Assembly (NCBI GenBank): GCA_029961005.1
Contig: JASBVW010000020.1
Coordinates: 1 to 11,307, forward strand
Direction of reading: 5' to 3'
DNA length: 11,307 bases
DNA from: Bacillota bacterium
GTDB lineage: Bacteria > Bacillota > UBA5301 > JASBVW01
The translations under genes were made by a program, and so were the position numbers. Positions 5,251 to 11,307 of this stretch are shown in pieces. The notes beneath the pieces were generated by a model that saw only the letters and a program-made list of their open reading frames with translations, made no database searches and was not told the origin of the DNA. Position 1 is the stretch's first letter, and every line of letters starts with the position of its first letter.

Positions 5251-6526
5251 CGTCCTTCCTGTTCCTTCCTTTCAGCTTTGTACTCAGCTGGCCCGCCAGC
5301 TCGCCCAGCGGCAAGCGCTCTTCACTGCCCGTCTCCATGTCCCGCACCGTAGCTACACCCTCCGCCAGCTCCCTTTCGCCCAGGAGGACGGCCCAGGCGG
5401 CTCGCAGGCGGTCGGCCTGCTTCAACTGAGATTTCAAGCTGCGCCCCGTCAAATCCAACTCACAGGTAAGGCCAGCCCGCCGCAACTGCTGGGTGAGCGC
5501 CAAAGCCGCCCTGCTCCCCGCTGCATCGGCAGCGGCCACAAAGACCAGGGGGCCGGGCGGGGTGAGGTGCAGGTGTCCGCCCTTCTCTAAAAGCAAAAGC
5601 AGGCGCTCTAACCCCAGCCCAAAGCCGACCCCCGGCACCGGTGGCCCGCCCATGGACTCGATCAGGCCGTCGTACCGCCCGCCCGCGCACACGGTGCTCT
5701 GCGCCCCCAGGTCCGCTCCCAGCACCTCAAAGACCGTCCGGGTGTAGTAGTCCAACCCCCGCACGACCCAGGGGTCGAGGCGGAAGGGAATCCCCAACTG
5801 CTTCAGCTGGTCTTGCAAGGACTCAAAGTGCTCCCGGCACTCCGGACAAAGGCGCTGGAGGATCTGGGGCGCATGCTCGCGCACCCGGCGGCATTCTTCC
5901 TCTTTGCAGTCCAAAAGGCGCAAGGGGTTGCGCTCAAAACGGCGCTGGCAGTCCGGGCAGAGCGCAGCCAGGTGGGGCCGGAAGTAGTCTTGCAGCTCTT
6001 GACGATAGGCGGGGCGACAGGCGGGACAACCGATGCTGTTGAGGTGGACGCTCAGCCCCGCGAGCCCCAACCTCTGGAGGAGGGCCATGGCCAACGAGAT
6101 CACCTCGGCATCCGCGGTGGCCGACGGGGCGCCAAAGATCTCCACGCCAAACTGGTGGTGCTGGCGCAGACGGCCGGCCTGGGGACGCTCGTAGCGGAAC
6201 ATGGGGGCCAGGTAGTAAAACTTGGCCGCTCCCCCTTCGGCGTAGAGCTTGTGCTCCAAGTACGCCCGAACCACCGAAGCCGTGCCCTCGGGGCGGAGGG
6301 TCAGGCTCCTCCCCCCTTTGTCGACAAAGGTGTACATCTCCTTTTCGACGATGTCGGTCCCTTCCCCCACCCCGCGCAGAAAGAGCTCGGTGTGCTCGAA
6401 GACAGGGGTGCGGATCTCGCGGAAGTTAAACAAACGGCAGAGGGAGCGTATCTCTCCCTCTACGTACTGCCAGCGTTCCACTTCTCCGGGCAGGATGTCG
6501 CTGGTCCCTCTGGGCCTGGTGATCAC
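5231..6526 (-). CDS. hisS: Histidyl-tRNA synthetase
   Basis: A class IIa synthetase that joins histidine to tRNA-His. Its 431 residues match the family (about 420-430). Visible are the N terminus RPRGTSDILPGE, LTLRPEGTASVVRAY (75-89), motif 2 FRYERPQAGRLRQHHQ (110-125), the histidine-specific motifs GLDYYTRTVFE (257-267) and GGRYDGL (282-288), motif 3 GVGFGLGLERLLL (299-311), and the C-terminal anticodon domain. The insertion at 165-232 carries eight cysteines: CPAC, CPDC, C-x4-C and CPEC. The start is GTG 6526, whose TG is shared with the TGA stop of the upstream parvulin gene (GTGA, 4-bp overlap), so translation is coupled. AGAGGGGG about 11 nt upstream could be the SD. It is transcribed from the promoter ahead of the parvulin gene; no T-box leader is seen. 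Confidence 0.98.
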   Translation of the reverse strand: MITRPRGTSDILPGEVERWQYVEGEIRSLCRLFNFREIRTPVFEHTELFLRGVGEGTDIVEKEMYTFVDKGGRSLTLRPEGTASVVRAYLEHKLYAEGGAAKFYYLAPMFRYERPQAGRLRQHHQFGVEIFGAPSATADAEVISLAMALLQRLGLAGLSVHLNSIGCPACRPAYRQELQDYFRPHLAALCPDCQRRFERNPLRLLDCKEEECRRVREHAPQILQRLCPECREHFESLQDQLKQLGIPFRLDPWVVRGLDYYTRTVFEVLGADLGAQSTVCAGGRYDGLIESMGGPPVPGVGFGLGLERLLLLLEKGGHLHLTPPGPLVFVAAADAAGSRAALALTQQLRRAGLTCELDLTGRSLKSQLKQADRLRAAWAVLLGERELAEGVATVRDMETGSEERLPLGELAGQLSTKLKGRNRKDDAGITY

Positions 6527-7950
6527 GGGCGCGCAGCCCCCTCTTGCTGCCCTTGCTGCTTCTGCCGCTCCTGCTCCCTCCGCCGGGCTTCTTCATTGGC
6601 CTGCTTGATCTTATCCAGTTTGGCGATCTCCTCCGCCACGAGCCGGTCCTCTTTCAGTTCCCGGTAAATTTGGAGGAGGCGCATGTGCAGGTAGAAGTCG
6701 TCCGGCTCCAAGTCGCTGGCCTTCCGGTAATACTCCAGCGCCCGGTCGTTCTTCCCCCGCTGGCGGTACAGGTCAGCCAGGGTAAAGAGGATAGAGGCAT
6801 CTCCAGGCGCCAGGCGCGCGGCCTCTTCCATGTGCTGCAGAACCTTGTCCTGCTCCCCCTTCTCTTGATAGATGCGGGCCAGGCTCACGTGAAGATACCC
6901 GTTGGTCGGCTCCGCCCGCAAGGCCTCCTGGTAAAGGTTTAGAGCCTCGTCCAGCTTCCCCTGCTGCAGAGCAAAGAAAGCCGCCAAGGCCGGATCCTTG
7001 ATCACCAGGCGCGCCTTTTTGCGCTGCGCCTCCAGCCAGTCTTCCACCGCCTGATCGCGCCTGGTTTCCAGGAGCGCCTTCTTCAGCCCTTCTTTCTCTT
7101 TGGCCAGCTCCTCGGGAGTAGGCTCTTGAACCTCCTCTACTTTGATGATGTGATAGCCAAAGGCGGTCTTCACCGGCCCCCGGACTTCGCCGGCCTTCAT
7201 GGCGAAGGCCACCGCTTCAAAGTCGCGGTCGAGCCCTTCGTTCTTCCGCAAAAAGCCCAAATCGCCACCGTTTGCCTTCGTGGCCTCGTCCTCCGAGTAC
7301 TCCTTGGCCAGGGCGGCGAAGTCCTCTCCCGCCTTGAGCCGCGCCAAGACGGCCTCGGCCTTGGAGCGGGCCTCCGCCTCCCCTTGCTCGCCCGGAGGAA
7401 TCGCAATGAGGATGTGTCGGATGTGGACTCGGCGCAGGGCATCCCGCACGTCCTCATCAGTGACCTGCACCTGACTCTGGATCCGCTCCAGGAGTTTTTC
7501 CACCAGCAGCGTGTCCCGCACCCTGGCCCTCAAATCAGCCAGGCTCGACCCCTCTTCCTTCAAAGCAGCTTCAAACTCCGCTTGAGAGGGGAAGGCCTTG
7601 CGGTAGTGTTCGATCCGGGCCTCTACCTCCCGGGCATCCACCTTGATCCGCTCCCGGCGCGCCCCTTGCAGAAGGAGGCGGGTGTTGATCATTTGGTCGA
7701 GGAGATGGGCTTGAACGGCCTCTACTTGGGCCGGGGGAATGGTCCGCCCCTCCCTCTCCTGTTGAGCCACTACGCGCAGGAACAAATCGGTAAACTCGTC
7801 TTCCGAGATGCGCTCTCCATTGACCACGGCCACCGTTCCCCCCGCCCCGCGAGGCAGGGTGCCGCCTACGTAAATAAGGGTGGCCACAAAGGCCACGACC
7901 ACCAAAATAATGATCGCCTTCGTCGCTTTGCGCATGCGCGCCAAAACCAT
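6523..7950 (-). CDS. Membrane-anchored parvulin peptidyl-prolyl isomerase with C-terminal TPR repeats
   Basis: A 475-residue SurA/PrsA-like foldase, presumably acting on exported proteins outside the membrane. In order: a short basic N terminus (MVLARMRKATK); one hydrophobic helix (about 11-30) with no lipobox cysteine, so an uncleaved anchor rather than a lipoprotein; a SurA N-like helical region (about 40-160) opening with VNGERISEDEF; a PpiC rotamase domain (about 173-272) with HIRHILI, YSEDEATKANGGDLGFL and AFGYHIIKV; a charged linker; about three to four TPR units (322-446), for example LARIYQEKGEQDKVLQHMEEAARL; and an E/R/Q-rich tail. PrsA proteins are usually near 290-330 residues without TPRs. 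ATG 7950 is chosen because GGGAGGAGG (7958-7966) sits 7 nt upstream; the GTG at 7968 would place the SD inside the coding region. It is the first gene of an operon with hisS, overlapping it by 4 bp. Function is inferred from domains; substrates are unknown. Confidence 0.88.
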   Translation of the reverse strand: MVLARMRKATKAIIILVVVAFVATLIYVGGTLPRGAGGTVAVVNGERISEDEFTDLFLRVVAQQEREGRTIPPAQVEAVQAHLLDQMINTRLLLQGARRERIKVDAREVEARIEHYRKAFPSQAEFEAALKEEGSSLADLRARVRDTLLVEKLLERIQSQVQVTDEDVRDALRRVHIRHILIAIPPGEQGEAEARSKAEAVLARLKAGEDFAALAKEYSEDEATKANGGDLGFLRKNEGLDRDFEAVAFAMKAGEVRGPVKTAFGYHIIKVEEVQEPTPEELAKEKEGLKKALLETRRDQAVEDWLEAQRKKARLVIKDPALAAFFALQQGKLDEALNLYQEALRAEPTNGYLHVSLARIYQEKGEQDKVLQHMEEAARLAPGDASILFTLADLYRQRGKNDRALEYYRKASDLEPDDFYLHMRLLQIYRELKEDRLVAEEIAKLDKIKQANEEARRREQERQKQQGQQEGAARP

Positions 7951-7957
7951 CTCCTGG

Positions 7958-7966
7958 CCTCCTCCC
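7958..7966 (-). promoter_or_regulatory. Strong ribosome binding site deciding the parvulin start
   Basis: GGGAGGAGG on the minus strand, 7 nt before ATG 7950. An in-frame GTG lies just upstream at 7968, but using it would place this SD inside the coding sequence, so the ATG is favoured. Confidence 0.8.
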
Positions 7967-8012
7967 ACTCCACCGCGGCCGTCCCGGCCACTTCTCTCGG
8001 TCGGCCATGCCT

Positions 8013-8041
8013 ATTGTAACTTAGTCCCCTGGCCTTGTCAA
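8013..8041 (-). promoter_or_regulatory. Near-consensus sigma-A promoter of parvulin-hisS-aspS
   Basis: TTGACA (8036-8041), a 17-bp spacer and TACAAT (8013-8018) on the minus strand. The predicted start is near 8006, giving a 5' leader of about 56 nt, too short for a T-box. The -35 hexamer contains the TGA stop of the upstream hydrolase gene (8038-8040). No terminator separates the two genes, so read-through from the rel-dtd-hydrolase unit is also likely. Confidence 0.87.
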
Positions 8042-8688
8042 ATGGACCGGCCGGGACGGGCCGAAAGGAAAGGGTTCCCTCGCCGCTCCTCCCCCACCGA
8101 AGTCGGCTCGCCGTGCCCCGGATAGACCCTGGTCTCATCCGGCAGGGTCAAGAGCTGCTGCTCGATGGAGGACAAGAGCGTAGCCAGATCCCCGCCTGGA
8201 AAGTCCGTCCGGCCCACCGACCCGGCGAACAAGGTATCGCCGGTTAAGAGGACGCCCCCTGGCGCCAGGAGGCAAATGCTGCCCGGGGTATGGCCCGGGG
8301 TGTGAAGCACGCGCAGCTTCAGCTCCCCGCAGGTCAGCACGTCGCCCTGGCGCAGGAGAAGGTCGGCCGGCGGACCCTCCACGCGCAACTGAGGGCCCAA
8401 CCAGAGGGAAAGGTTGCCTGCCGGATCGACCAGCAGGGGGGCGTCGGCTGCATGCACGGCAATCTTCGCTCCGGTCGCCTCCTGAAGACGGCCGTTTCCC
8501 CCGATGTGGTCCACGTGGCCATGGGTATTGACGATGTACTGCAGCGAAAGGCGGTGGCGCAAGACCAAGGCCAGGATGCGGTCCACCTCGCCGCCGGGAT
8601 CGACCACCACTCCCGTCCCTCCGGGGCGGTCTCCTAAAAGATAGCAATTAGCCCCCAAGGGGCCCACCGCCAGGTACTCCAGAATCAT
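8038..8688 (-). CDS. Metallo-beta-lactamase-fold hydrolase, glyoxalase II-like
   Basis: A zinc/iron hydrolase of 216 residues, probably cytosolic because no signal peptide is seen. The metal ligands are complete: THGHVDH (H56, H58, D60, H61), H133 in TPGHTPGS, D151 in TGDTLFAGSVGR, and H192 in YPGHGEPT. The short length and this motif set match the GloB-like (YcbL-type) proteins annotated as hydroxyacylglutathione hydrolase. Since Firmicutes often lack glutathione, the true substrate may be another thioester; the sequence does not decide this. The start ATG 8688 follows the dtd stop by 6 bp. Its SD AAGGAG (8698-8703) is made by the last two codons of dtd, which points to tight coupling. Small MBL hydrolases often sit near rel-dtd in Firmicutes. 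The family is certain; the reaction is not. Confidence 0.93.
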   Translation of the reverse strand: MILEYLAVGPLGANCYLLGDRPGGTGVVVDPGGEVDRILALVLRHRLSLQYIVNTHGHVDHIGGNGRLQEATGAKIAVHAADAPLLVDPAGNLSLWLGPQLRVEGPPADLLLRQGDVLTCGELKLRVLHTPGHTPGSICLLAPGGVLLTGDTLFAGSVGRTDFPGGDLATLLSSIEQQLLTLPDETRVYPGHGEPTSVGEERRGNPFLSARPGRSI

Positions 8689-8694
8689 CGCCTT

Positions 8695-9138
8695 TTACTC
8701 CTTACTGTCCAAGATCAAGGTCACCGGTCCGTCGTTACAGAGCTCCACCTGCATGCGGGCCTGAAAGCGGCCCTCCGCCACCGCACAACCTTGCCCCTTC
8801 AACCGGTCCAAGACTTGGCGGTAGAGCTCCTCCGCCCGGGGAGCAGGGGCCGCCCGGCTAAAGCTGGGGCGATAGCCGCGGCGGCAATCCCCGTACAGGG
8901 TAAACTGGGAGACCACCAGGAACTGGGCCCCGACCTCCGCCGGGCCCAGATTCATCTTGCCGCAGGCATCCTCAAAGATGCGGAGTCCGGCCAGCTTGCG
9001 CGCCAGCCACTCCGCATCCTCTTCCCCATCCTCGGCTCCCACGCCTAGGAAGATCAGAAGGCCGGGGCCGATCTCTCCCACCTTCTCCCCTTCCACCTCT
9101 ACCCGCGCCCAGCGCACCCGCTGTACGACCGCCCGCAC
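8695..9138 (-). CDS. dtd: D-aminoacyl-tRNA deacylase (DTD)
   Basis: Removes D-amino acids, and glycine mischarged on tRNA-Ala, from tRNA, protecting translation. The length of 147 residues is standard. Visible are the N terminus RAVVQRVRWARVEVEG, the catalytic-pocket motif SQFTLYGD (residues about 77-84) followed by CRRGYRPSF, and the C-terminal NDGPVTLILDS with the Gly-cisPro pair that gives chiral selection. The start is GTG 9138. The SD AAGGAGAGG lies 8 nt upstream at 9147-9155. It follows rel by 25 bp and precedes the hydrolase by 6 bp; the rel-dtd pair is conserved across Firmicutes. Nothing is unusual in the protein itself. Confidence 0.97.
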   Translation of the reverse strand: MRAVVQRVRWARVEVEGEKVGEIGPGLLIFLGVGAEDGEEDAEWLARKLAGLRIFEDACGKMNLGPAEVGAQFLVVSQFTLYGDCRRGYRPSFSRAAPAPRAEELYRQVLDRLKGQGCAVAEGRFQARMQVELCNDGPVTLILDSKE

Positions 9139-9150
9139 CCGCTCTTCCTC

Positions 9151-9170
9151 TCCTTACGTCTCCTTACGTC
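9151..9170. repeat. Exact 10-bp tandem duplication at the rel stop / dtd RBS
   Basis: TCCTTACGTC occurs twice back to back. On the minus strand this gives GACGTAAGGA repeated, so the rel stop codon TAA (9164-9166) and an AAGGAG core are both duplicated. The copy nearer dtd serves as its SD. Confidence 0.9.
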
Positions 9171-11307
9171 GGATTGGCCCGGTAGACCGAGAGCACGCCC
9201 TCCACCTTTTCCAGGCGCTGCATGACTCTATTCATGTGCTCCACGTCGTTAATATCCACCACCAGGTTGATGACCGCCCGCCGATCCCTGGTGGTGCGGG
9301 CGTTGACCGCCTCGATGGTGGCCTTCAGTTCGCTGATCTTGTTCATGATATTGGCCAGGAGGTTTGCCCGGTCTATGGCCTCCACCTCGATCTCCACCGG
9401 ATAGGAGTTCTGGGTTCCGCCGTTCTTCCACTCCACCTCCAGGCAGCGGCTCCCCTCCTCCAGCAGTCCAGCCACGTTGGGGCAGTCGGCGCGGTGTACC
9501 GAGACGCCGCGCCCGCGGGTGATGTACCCCACGATGGGATCGCCGGGGACGGGGCTGCAGCAGCGCGCCATGCGAATAAGCAAGTTATCCGCTCCTTTGA
9601 CCGCCACCCCGAGGTCGCGCCGGGGAGGGCGCCCCGGCTGAGCGGCCTGGTGCCGCTCGGCCTGCATCTGCTTCTTCTGCGCCTCCAAGGTGGCCTCGCC
9701 CACCAGCCGGACCAACACCTGATGGGCCGTGGTGCGGCCGAAGCCGATATTGGCCAGAAGGTCCTCCGGGGAAGCCAGGCCGCTGCGGCGGGCCACCTCC
9801 TGCAGCCGCTCCAGCCGCAGCACCTCCTCCGGATCCAGGTGGTACTTCTGGACTTCTTTCTCCAGCAGAGCCCGCCCGTGGGCCACGGTCTCGGTGCGGC
9901 GGCGCTCTTTATGCCACTGCCGGATCTTATTCCGAGCCCGGGAGGTCTTGACGAAGCTCAGCCAGTCCAGGGAGGGAGTGCCGGCCTTGCTGGTGAGGAT
10001 CTCCACAAACTCTCCGTTCTTGAGCTGGTAGTTCAGGGGCACGAGGCGGCCGTTGACCTTGGCCCCCACACACCGGTGCCCGATGTCGGTGTGCACGCTG
10101 TAGGCGAAGTCGACCGGAGTCGAGCCGGCCGGCAGGGTCTTGACGTCGCCTTTGGGGGTAAAGACGAAGACCTCGTCCTCAAAGAGGTCGATCTTCAGGT
10201 CCTCCAAGAAATCCTGGGGGTCCTTGGCCTCCCGCTGCCAGTCCAGAAGCTGCCGGAGCCAGGAGATCTTCTCTTCAAACTCCCGGTCCCCCGGCTTGCC
10301 TTCCTTGTAGCGCCAGTGGGCCGCGATGCCGTACTCCGCCGTCCGGTGCATCTCCCACGTCCGGATCTGAATCTCCAGGGGCTCCCCGTTGGGGCCTACC
10401 ACCGTGGTGTGCAAAGATTGGTAAAGGTTGGACTTCGGCATGGCGATGTAATCCTTAAAACGGCCCGGGATAGGCTTCCAGAGGGCATGGACCATCCCCA
10501 GGACGGCGTAGCAGTCCCGCACCGAGTCGACGATGACCCGGACACCCATTAAATCATAGATCTCATCGAACTCTTTCCCCTGCTCCCGCATTTTGTTGTA
10601 GATGCTGAAGAGGTGCTTGGGGCGGCCGGTCACTTCCCCTTGGAGCCCCATCTCGGCCAGCTTTTGCCGGATGGTCTCCACCACCTGGTTGATGTAGCCT
10701 TCGCGCTCTTTGCGCTTGCGGGCCACTTTTTGAACCAGGCGGTAATACTCCTCCGGCTCCAGGTAGCGGAAGGCCAGGTCTTCCAGCTCCCACTTGATCA
10801 GCCACATTCCCAGGCGGTGCGCCAGCGGAGTGTAGATCTCCAGCGTCTCACGGGCGATCTTCTTCTGCCGCTCCGGCGGAAGGGGGCGCAGGGTGCGCAT
10901 GTTGTGCAGCCGGTCGGCCAGCTTGATCAGGATGACCCGGAGGTCCTCTGCCATAGCCAGGAACATCTTGCGCAGGTTTTCGGCCTGCTGCTGTTCCTTA
11001 GATTGGTAAGGGAGGCGGCTCAGCTTGGTCACCCCGTCCACCAGGCGCGCCACCTCCGGGCCGAACCTTTGGACCAGCTCCTCTTTCTGCACCGCGGTGT
11101 CCTCCAGCACGTCGTGCAGGATGCCGGCGGCCACCGTCTCCACGTCCAACTGCAGCTGGGCCAGAATCATGGCCACGCCCAGGGGATGGGCGATGTAGTC
11201 CTCCCCTGAGTCCCGCTGCTGCCCCTTATGTGCCGCAGTGGCAAACTCGTACGCTGCGCGCAGCAGAGCCAGGTCAGCGTCCGGGCTGTAAGAAAGAACT
11301 TGTTGGA
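9164..11307 (-). CDS. rel: Bifunctional (p)ppGpp synthetase/hydrolase Rel (5' end cut by window)
   Basis: A long RelA/SpoT-family enzyme that makes and degrades (p)ppGpp on stalled ribosomes and in starvation. About 713 residues are visible. Compared with RelSeq numbering, only about 13 N-terminal residues are missing, and the frame is open to the edge. The hydrolase HD domain is intact, with H40, H64-D65 (HDVLEDT) and D131 (KLADRLHN). In the synthetase domain the RFKD motif (282-285) is the RxKD form found in bifunctional Rel rather than the ExDD of RelA, and the catalytic Glu lies in LEIQIRT (about 311). Then come TGS (about 379-439, VFVFTPKGDVKTLPAGST), a helical region, the zinc-finger segment with CC (582-583), H604 and C608, and ACT (about 635-713). 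All catalytic residues are present, so both activities are expected. The apparent start at GTG 11176 is internal to the HD domain and is not a start. Confidence 0.98.
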   Translation of the reverse strand, partial: QQVLSYSPDADLALLRAAYEFATAAHKGQQRDSGEDYIAHPLGVAMILAQLQLDVETVAAGILHDVLEDTAVQKEELVQRFGPEVARLVDGVTKLSRLPYQSKEQQQAENLRKMFLAMAEDLRVILIKLADRLHNMRTLRPLPPERQKKIARETLEIYTPLAHRLGMWLIKWELEDLAFRYLEPEEYYRLVQKVARKRKEREGYINQVVETIRQKLAEMGLQGEVTGRPKHLFSIYNKMREQGKEFDEIYDLMGVRVIVDSVRDCYAVLGMVHALWKPIPGRFKDYIAMPKSNLYQSLHTTVVGPNGEPLEIQIRTWEMHRTAEYGIAAHWRYKEGKPGDREFEEKISWLRQLLDWQREAKDPQDFLEDLKIDLFEDEVFVFTPKGDVKTLPAGSTPVDFAYSVHTDIGHRCVGAKVNGRLVPLNYQLKNGEFVEILTSKAGTPSLDWLSFVKTSRARNKIRQWHKERRRTETVAHGRALLEKEVQKYHLDPEEVLRLERLQEVARRSGLASPEDLLANIGFGRTTAHQVLVRLVGEATLEAQKKQMQAERHQAAQPGRPPRRDLGVAVKGADNLLIRMARCCSPVPGDPIVGYITRGRGVSVHRADCPNVAGLLEEGSRCLEVEWKNGGTQNSYPVEIEVEAIDRANLLANIMNKISELKATIEAVNARTTRDRRAVINLVVDINDVEHMNRVMQRLEKVEGVLSVYRANPT

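Noticed and set aside
5813..6667. Plus-strand open frame of 284 codons over hisS
   Set aside because: Antisense shadow of hisS and the foldase end. Long antisense frames are expected at this GC content, and no SD or motif supports it.
7951..7968. GTG 7968 as the start of the foldase
   Set aside because: The strong SD GGGAGGAGG would then fall inside the coding region; ATG 7950 has ideal 7-nt spacing and gives a typical signal-anchor N terminus.
8957..10552. A 531-codon open frame on the plus strand
   Set aside because: It is wholly antisense to rel and dtd, both with complete family motifs. The translation has no recognisable domain and is rich in the H/L/Q patterns typical of the complement of GC-rich genes.
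1..11307. CRISPR array, mobile element, phage, toxin-antitoxin or defence system
   Set aside because: No spaced direct repeats, terminal inverted repeats, transposase, integrase or defence motifs were seen. All large frames on the minus strand belong to recognised housekeeping families in a conserved order.

Overview
The window is an ordinary, well-conserved housekeeping block, and every gene I can support lies on the minus strand. It is GC-rich by eye. The gene order is rel - dtd - MBL hydrolase - parvulin - hisS - aspS - 6S RNA - tcdA - rarA - iscR - iscS. As I recall it, this closely matches the Bacillus subtilis order relA-dtd ... hisS-aspS-bsrA-yrvM-yrvN-cymR-yrvO. Synteny, GC-richness, an IscR-like regulator with three cysteines, and a non-discriminating-type AspRS together suggest a high-GC member of the Firmicutes, most likely a Clostridia/Moorella/Desulfotomaculum-type lineage. 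That placement is inference.

Layout in the direction of transcription (right to left). Block 1 (11307-8038) holds the 5'-truncated bifunctional (p)ppGpp synthetase/hydrolase Rel, D-aminoacyl-tRNA deacylase, and a GloB-like metallo-beta-lactamase-fold hydrolase. These genes are separated by 6 to 25 bp. Block 2 (8041-3466) starts at a near-consensus sigma-A promoter whose -35 box overlaps the stop codon of the hydrolase gene. It encodes a membrane-anchored parvulin foldase with a TPR tail, then HisRS and AspRS, with overlapping gene ends. Block 3 (3465-3115) is a 351-bp gap without protein genes. It holds a strong GC hairpin, a second good sigma-A promoter, and a rod-shaped RNA that I identify as 6S RNA, ending in a six-U run. 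Block 4 (3114-1068) is tcdA and rarA, overlapping by 14 bp. Block 5 (1054-1) has its own promoter (TTGACA, 18 bp, extended TATAGT), a palindrome that may be an operator, the Rrf2/IscR-type regulator, and the N-terminal part of a cysteine desulfurase that runs off the left edge.

Taken together the block covers stringent response and tRNA quality (Rel, Dtd), tRNA charging and modification (HisRS, AspRS, TcdA), global transcription control (6S RNA), replication-fork rescue (RarA) and sulfur/Fe-S supply with its sensor (IscR-IscS). I looked for CRISPR arrays, mobile elements, tRNAs, phage or defence genes, T-boxes and integration scars and saw none. I do not think this window contains an undescribed system. 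The points most worth a second look are the 6S RNA with tcdA starting 15 nt behind its U-run, the TPR-tailed parvulin leading an aminoacyl-tRNA synthetase operon, the predicted non-discriminating AspRS, and the iscR control region.
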